This document shows, in pieces, positions 61,614 to 64,000 of a stretch of DNA of 64,000 bases. The translations under genes were made by a program, and so were the position numbers. Source of the stretch: Chryseobacterium nakagawai (GTDB lineage Bacteria > Bacteroidota > Bacteroidia > Flavobacteriales > Weeksellaceae); NCBI RefSeq assembly GCF_900637665.1, contig NZ_LR134386.1, positions 1,108,501 to 1,172,500 of the forward strand. Reading direction: 5' to 3'. Positions within the stretch are counted from its first letter, which is position 1. Each line of letters starts with the position of its first letter. The notes under the pieces were generated by a model. The model saw nothing but the letters and a program-made list of their open reading frames with translations, was not told where the DNA came from and did no database searches.

Positions 61614-62051
61614 ATGAGAATAGATAAATTTTTGTGGAGCATTCGTTTTTATAAGACGAGAAGTATTGCAGCTGAGGAGATTAAAAAGAATAGAGTTTCT
61701 ATGGGAACATCTGCCGTAAAGTCATCTAAGGAGGTAAAAGAAGGAGATGTCATCAAGATTCGTAAGAACCAGATTGACTATAAAATAAAAGTACTTCAGA
61801 TTCCTAAAAGCAGAATCGGAGCTAAATTAGTTCCTTTACATATACAGGATGTTACTGATAAAGAACAATACGAATTGCTGAAACTGCGTAAAATGTCCCA
61901 GGATTATTACAGAAACAAGGGAGAGGGGAGGCCTACGAAAAAGGACAGAAGGGAGATGGATGATTATGTAGGAAATGATATTGATACAGATTTTACCGAT
62001 TGGGATGATTTCTTTGGGGAAACAGATAATGAAACCAGAGAAGAAGATTAA
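61614..62051 (+). CDS. S4-domain RNA-binding protein (Hsp15-like)
   Basis: A 145-residue protein whose first ~60 residues form an S4 RNA-binding domain (MRIDKFLWSIRFYKTRSIA, EIKKNRVSM and EVKEGDVIKI). The rest is basic, then acidic at the C-terminus (DDYVGND, DDFFGETDN). Hsp15 homologues bind the stalled 50S subunit carrying nascent peptide and recycle it. Convergent with aroK, 11 bases apart. Confidence 0.93.
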   Translation: MRIDKFLWSIRFYKTRSIAAEEIKKNRVSMGTSAVKSSKEVKEGDVIKIRKNQIDYKIKVLQIPKSRIGAKLVPLHIQDVTDKEQYELLKLRKMSQDYYRNKGEGRPTKKDRREMDDYVGNDIDTDFTDWDDFFGETDNETREED

Positions 62052-62062
62052 AATAGAAAGCT

Positions 62063-62578
62063 CTAGTGATAGAGCTTTTCTATTATTTCGTTGACAATAT
62101 CTTCAGGTTCCCTACCATCAGTGCCTATCGTAAACTGAGCTTTACTGTAAAATTGATTCCTTTCAAATAAATGCTTGGCAATAAATTCGGGAAGGTCTTC
62201 ATCAACAATATTGGCAATTAGGGGCCTTTTTTCTTTTTGTTTAGAAAGTCTCTCAACCAATGTTCCTACAGAGGTTCTTAAAAATACACTTCTGGAATTA
62301 TGATTAATGATTTCCATATTATTATAGTAAACAGGAGTGCCACCCCCAAGGCTTAATACAACATTCTCTTCCGAAGCTAATATTTCTTCAAGGGCCTCTC
62401 TTTCCAGTTTTCTAAAGTAAATTTCTCCCTTTTTCTCAAAAATCTCAGGAATGGTTAATTTATTTCTCCTGGAGATCTCTTTGTCAAGATCAATGAGTTT
62501 AAAATCTATTTTATCGCTTAATATTTTGGAAATGTGGGATTTGCCACTTCCCATGTATCCAATTAGTGAAATTATCAT
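62063..62578 (-). CDS. aroK: Shikimate kinase
   Basis: A 171-residue enzyme phosphorylating shikimate in aromatic amino acid synthesis. It has the Walker A motif GYMGSGKS (residues 7-14), the shikimate-binding Asp in LIDLDKEI (Asp30, Asp32), VLSLGGGTPV and the lid KRPLI. Length is normal. It is divergent from the tRNA operon. Confidence 0.95.
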   Translation of the reverse strand: MIISLIGYMGSGKSHISKILSDKIDFKLIDLDKEISRRNKLTIPEIFEKKGEIYFRKLEREALEEILASEENVVLSLGGGTPVYYNNMEIINHNSRSVFLRTSVGTLVERLSKQKEKRPLIANIVDEDLPEFIAKHLFERNQFYSKAQFTIGTDGREPEDIVNEIIEKLYH

Positions 62579-62609
62579 GAATTTTTTTTAAACAAATTTG
62601 CGAAAAAGT

Positions 62610-62639
62610 TTTGAGATAAAGAAAAAAGTCATATCTTTG
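62610..62639 (+). promoter_or_regulatory. Promoter of the tRNA operon
   Basis: TTTG (62610-62613) and the -7 element TATCTTTG (62632-62639) are 18 bases apart, a near-perfect Bacteroidota promoter about 55 bases before the first tRNA. Confidence 0.85.
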
Positions 62640-62693
62640 CACCACTTAAAACAAGGGACATTACTTAAATGAAAACTTGTTTATGAAGTGGCC

Positions 62694-62766
62694 GACTCGG
62701 TAGCTCAGCTGGTAGAGCAATACACTTTTAATGTATGGGTCCTGGGTTCGAATCCCAGCCGGGTCA
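62694..62766 (+). tRNA. tRNA-Lys (TTT), copy 1
   Basis: 73 nt, acceptor GACTCGG/CCGGGTC plus A, D-arm GCTC/GAGC, anticodon stem ATACA/TGTAT with loop CTTTTAA (anticodon TTT at 62727-62729), T-arm CTGGG TTCGAAT CCCAG. CCA is not encoded. Identical to the copy at 62944. Confidence 0.97.
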
Positions 62767-62801
62767 CTAGCAATAAATATTACAAATTTTGTAATTTTAT
62801 T

Positions 62802-62884
62802 GCCTGCGTGGTGAAATTGGTAGACACGCCATCTTGAGGGGGTGGTTTCCTAAGGATGTGCTGGTTCGAGTCCAGTCGCAGGCA
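62802..62884 (+). tRNA. tRNA-Leu (GAG)
   Basis: 83 nt including A73, acceptor GCCTGCG/CGCAGGC, anticodon stem CCATC/GGTGG with loop TTGAGGG (anticodon GAG at 62836-62838), a variable arm between anticodon stem and T-arm, and a T-arm with GGTTCGAGTCC. It reads CUC and CUU. Confidence 0.95.
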
Positions 62885-62943
62885 CTGCAAAGAAAATTTT
62901 ATAATTAAGAATAATTATTTTATATTTATTCCTAATTGTGGCC

Positions 62944-63016
62944 GACTCGGTAGCTCAGCTGGTAGAGCAATACACTTTTAATGTATGGGTCCTGGGTTCG
63001 AATCCCAGCCGGGTCA
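62944..63016 (+). tRNA. tRNA-Lys (TTT), copy 2
   Basis: Identical in sequence to the copy at 62694, including GTGGCC bases just upstream, which points to a recent duplication or gene conversion. Anticodon TTT. It is the last gene of the tRNA operon. Confidence 0.97.
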
Positions 63017-63071
63017 CAAGTTTACTGAAAAGTAAATTTTTTTCATATTAATATTTTGTGATTTGGTGTTT

Positions 63072-63106
63072 CAAAGGCTTCCTTCCGGAGGCCTTTGATT
63101 TTTATT
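63072..63106 (+). terminator. Terminator of the tRNA operon
   Basis: CAAAGGCTTCC pairs with GGAGGCCTTTG (one wobble) across a short loop and is followed by a T-rich stretch, about 55 bases after the last tRNA. Confidence 0.82.
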
Positions 63107-63321
63107 TAAACTAAAATCTGAAATATAATAAAGATATTCTGTTTTAAACTTCAATGATATCCTTACTTGTGATATAGCTGCAAAAATAATGAGCTTGAAA
63201 ATCTTAGATAATAAACGTAATCTCGATTGATAGAGTTTATATTTCTTTACTTTATAGGTCAATGATATTTTTGTGTATATGAAATTCGAAAGAGAAAGTA
63301 TGTTGGGAGGGTAACTCAAAT
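63107..63321. other. Gap between the tRNA operon and panC
   Basis: An AT-rich stretch of about 215 bases. A minus-strand frame of 82 codons runs across 63071-63319, but it overlaps the tRNA terminator and has no recognisable protein features, so I see no supported gene here. Confidence 0.5.
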
Positions 63322-63350
63322 AAAAAACTCTGACCAGGGTATGATCAGAG
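63322..63350 (-). terminator. Terminator of panC
   Basis: On the minus strand CTCTGA and TCAGAG flank an 11-base loop and six T follow, about 40 bases after the panC stop. Confidence 0.75.
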
Positions 63351-63390
63351 CTATGTTTTATTTATTAGGAAAGCCATTTGGGAGTAAATA

Positions 63391-64000
63391 TTAATCCAAA
63401 TGCATATTGTCAATTAATCTCACTCCATCTACAACGACCACAATAAAGGCTCTGAATTTTCTGTCTTTATAGAAGAAATCAGTTTCCTGTAAAGTGTTTT
63501 CATCTGCAATAAGGAAGTATTCTAATTGCATTCCTTTTTGATTGTCAAAAATATCTGTTACTCTTTCTTTGATTTCAGGAATACTAACCGTTCTGAACCA
63601 GTCATTTACTTTTTTTAAAGTTTCATAAATGATTTTTGAAGCTTCTTTTCGATCTTCTTGAAGTCTTTGGTTTCTTGAGCTTAACGCCAGTCCGTTATCT
63701 GCTCTGTAAATAGAAACTCCTTGTATTTTAACGGGTAAGTGCTTTTTATCTACCATTTTCCTAATGATGGCTAACTGCTGGAAATCTTTTTCTCCAAAAT
63801 AAGCATTATCAGGCTGTACCTGTCTGAATAATTTCTCTACAACGGTCCCTACACCGTCAAAATGTCCAGGTCTGGATTTTCCTTCCATTTCATTTTCCAA
63901 TCCATCAAAATCATAGTGTTGACTTTCTGCTTTTTCAGGATAAATATCTGTAACTTCAGGAATGTAAACAGCATCTACAAGCCCGGATTTTTCTAAAATC
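63391..64000 (-). CDS. panC: Pantothenate synthetase, C-terminal part (5' end outside window)
   Basis: The minus-strand frame is open to the window end; about 202 residues are visible, and the ATG at 63900 is internal. It has SRPGHFDGVGTVVEKLFRQV, AYFGEKDFQQLAIIRKMV (the ATP-site FGEKD) and GLALSSRNQRL, all PanC hallmarks. The enzyme joins pantoate and beta-alanine using ATP. The N-terminal third with the HIGH-type motif lies beyond the window. Confidence 0.95.
   Translation of the reverse strand, partial: ILEKSGLVDAVYIPEVTDIYPEKAESQHYDFDGLENEMEGKSRPGHFDGVGTVVEKLFRQVQPDNAYFGEKDFQQLAIIRKMVDKKHLPVKIQGVSIYRADNGLALSSRNQRLQEDRKEASKIIYETLKKVNDWFRTVSIPEIKERVTDIFDNQKGMQLEYFLIADENTLQETDFFYKDRKFRAFIVVVVDGVRLIDNMHLD

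Noticed and set aside
62640..63016. Possible rRNA next to the tRNA cluster
   Set aside because: No 16S, 23S or 5S-like sequence is present on either side of the tRNAs.
63071..63319. 82-codon minus-strand frame downstream of the tRNAs
   Set aside because: It runs across the tRNA operon terminator and shows no protein-like features.

Overview
The window looks like chromosomal DNA from a low-GC Flavobacteriales bacterium of the Weeksellaceae, most likely Chryseobacterium or a close relative. The evidence is the many promoters with the Bacteroidota -7 element TAnnTTTG, the weak Shine-Dalgarno signals, type IX secretion genes (a PorZ-like protein and a type B sorting-domain cargo protein), short lipoprotein signals, and GG-leader peptide remains of the MKNLKK type. 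It is mostly ordinary core genome with several accessory islands. There is no rRNA, CRISPR array or recognisable insertion sequence.

Layout. 1-4.8 kb: a tellurite/stress cluster (TerD, TelA, an unknown protein, a second TerD, TerC) ending at a strong terminator. 5.0-6.0 kb: a TetR regulator with its operator and a SnoaL-like protein. 6.2-8.4 kb: a metzincin-type toxin candidate translationally coupled to a lipoprotein, read here as an effector/immunity pair. 8.6-11.5 kb: a catalase-like protein, an FKBP isomerase and a lipoprotein. 11.5-13.8 kb: an Rrf2-type regulator, an NAD(P)-binding oxidoreductase and a degenerate metallo-beta-lactamase/MoaF-like protein, with two near-identical operator candidates. 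14-21 kb: an M23 peptidase, gpsA, three tandem secreted paralogues and mqo. 21-29 kb: an ANT(6)-like nucleotidyltransferase, a cholesterol-oxidase-like GMC enzyme, and a glucose dehydrogenase-like SDR next to a GH63-like glucosidase.

29-33.7 kb is a tightly packed minus-strand operon: a 5'-nucleotidase split over two genes, then porZ and recO. dapA, a GNAT enzyme and formaldehyde dehydrogenase follow. At 37-38 kb a short AraC-type regulator overlaps a receiver-like protein lacking its phospho-acceptor aspartate. recG, a periplasmic thioredoxin, three POT peptide transporters and a DUF1016 nuclease fill 38.7-47.8 kb. A DPP IV-type peptidase with a secreted partner follows, so this stretch reads as extracytoplasmic peptide breakdown and uptake. 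A GG-leader peptide gene broken by two compensating frameshifts lies at 51 kb.

The last part holds an alpha-glucan phosphorylase homologue lacking the PLP lysine, a possible PD-(D/E)XK protein, a large type IX cargo protein, mtaB, a glutamate-synthase-like enzyme, an FKBP-like lipoprotein, an S4 RNA-binding protein, aroK, a Lys-Leu-Lys tRNA operon and the 3' part of panC. The best candidates for new biology are the metzincin/lipoprotein pair, the Rrf2 operator pair with its odd MBL-MoaF protein, and the frameshifted peptide gene. All names rest on reading motifs by eye; no database search was run.
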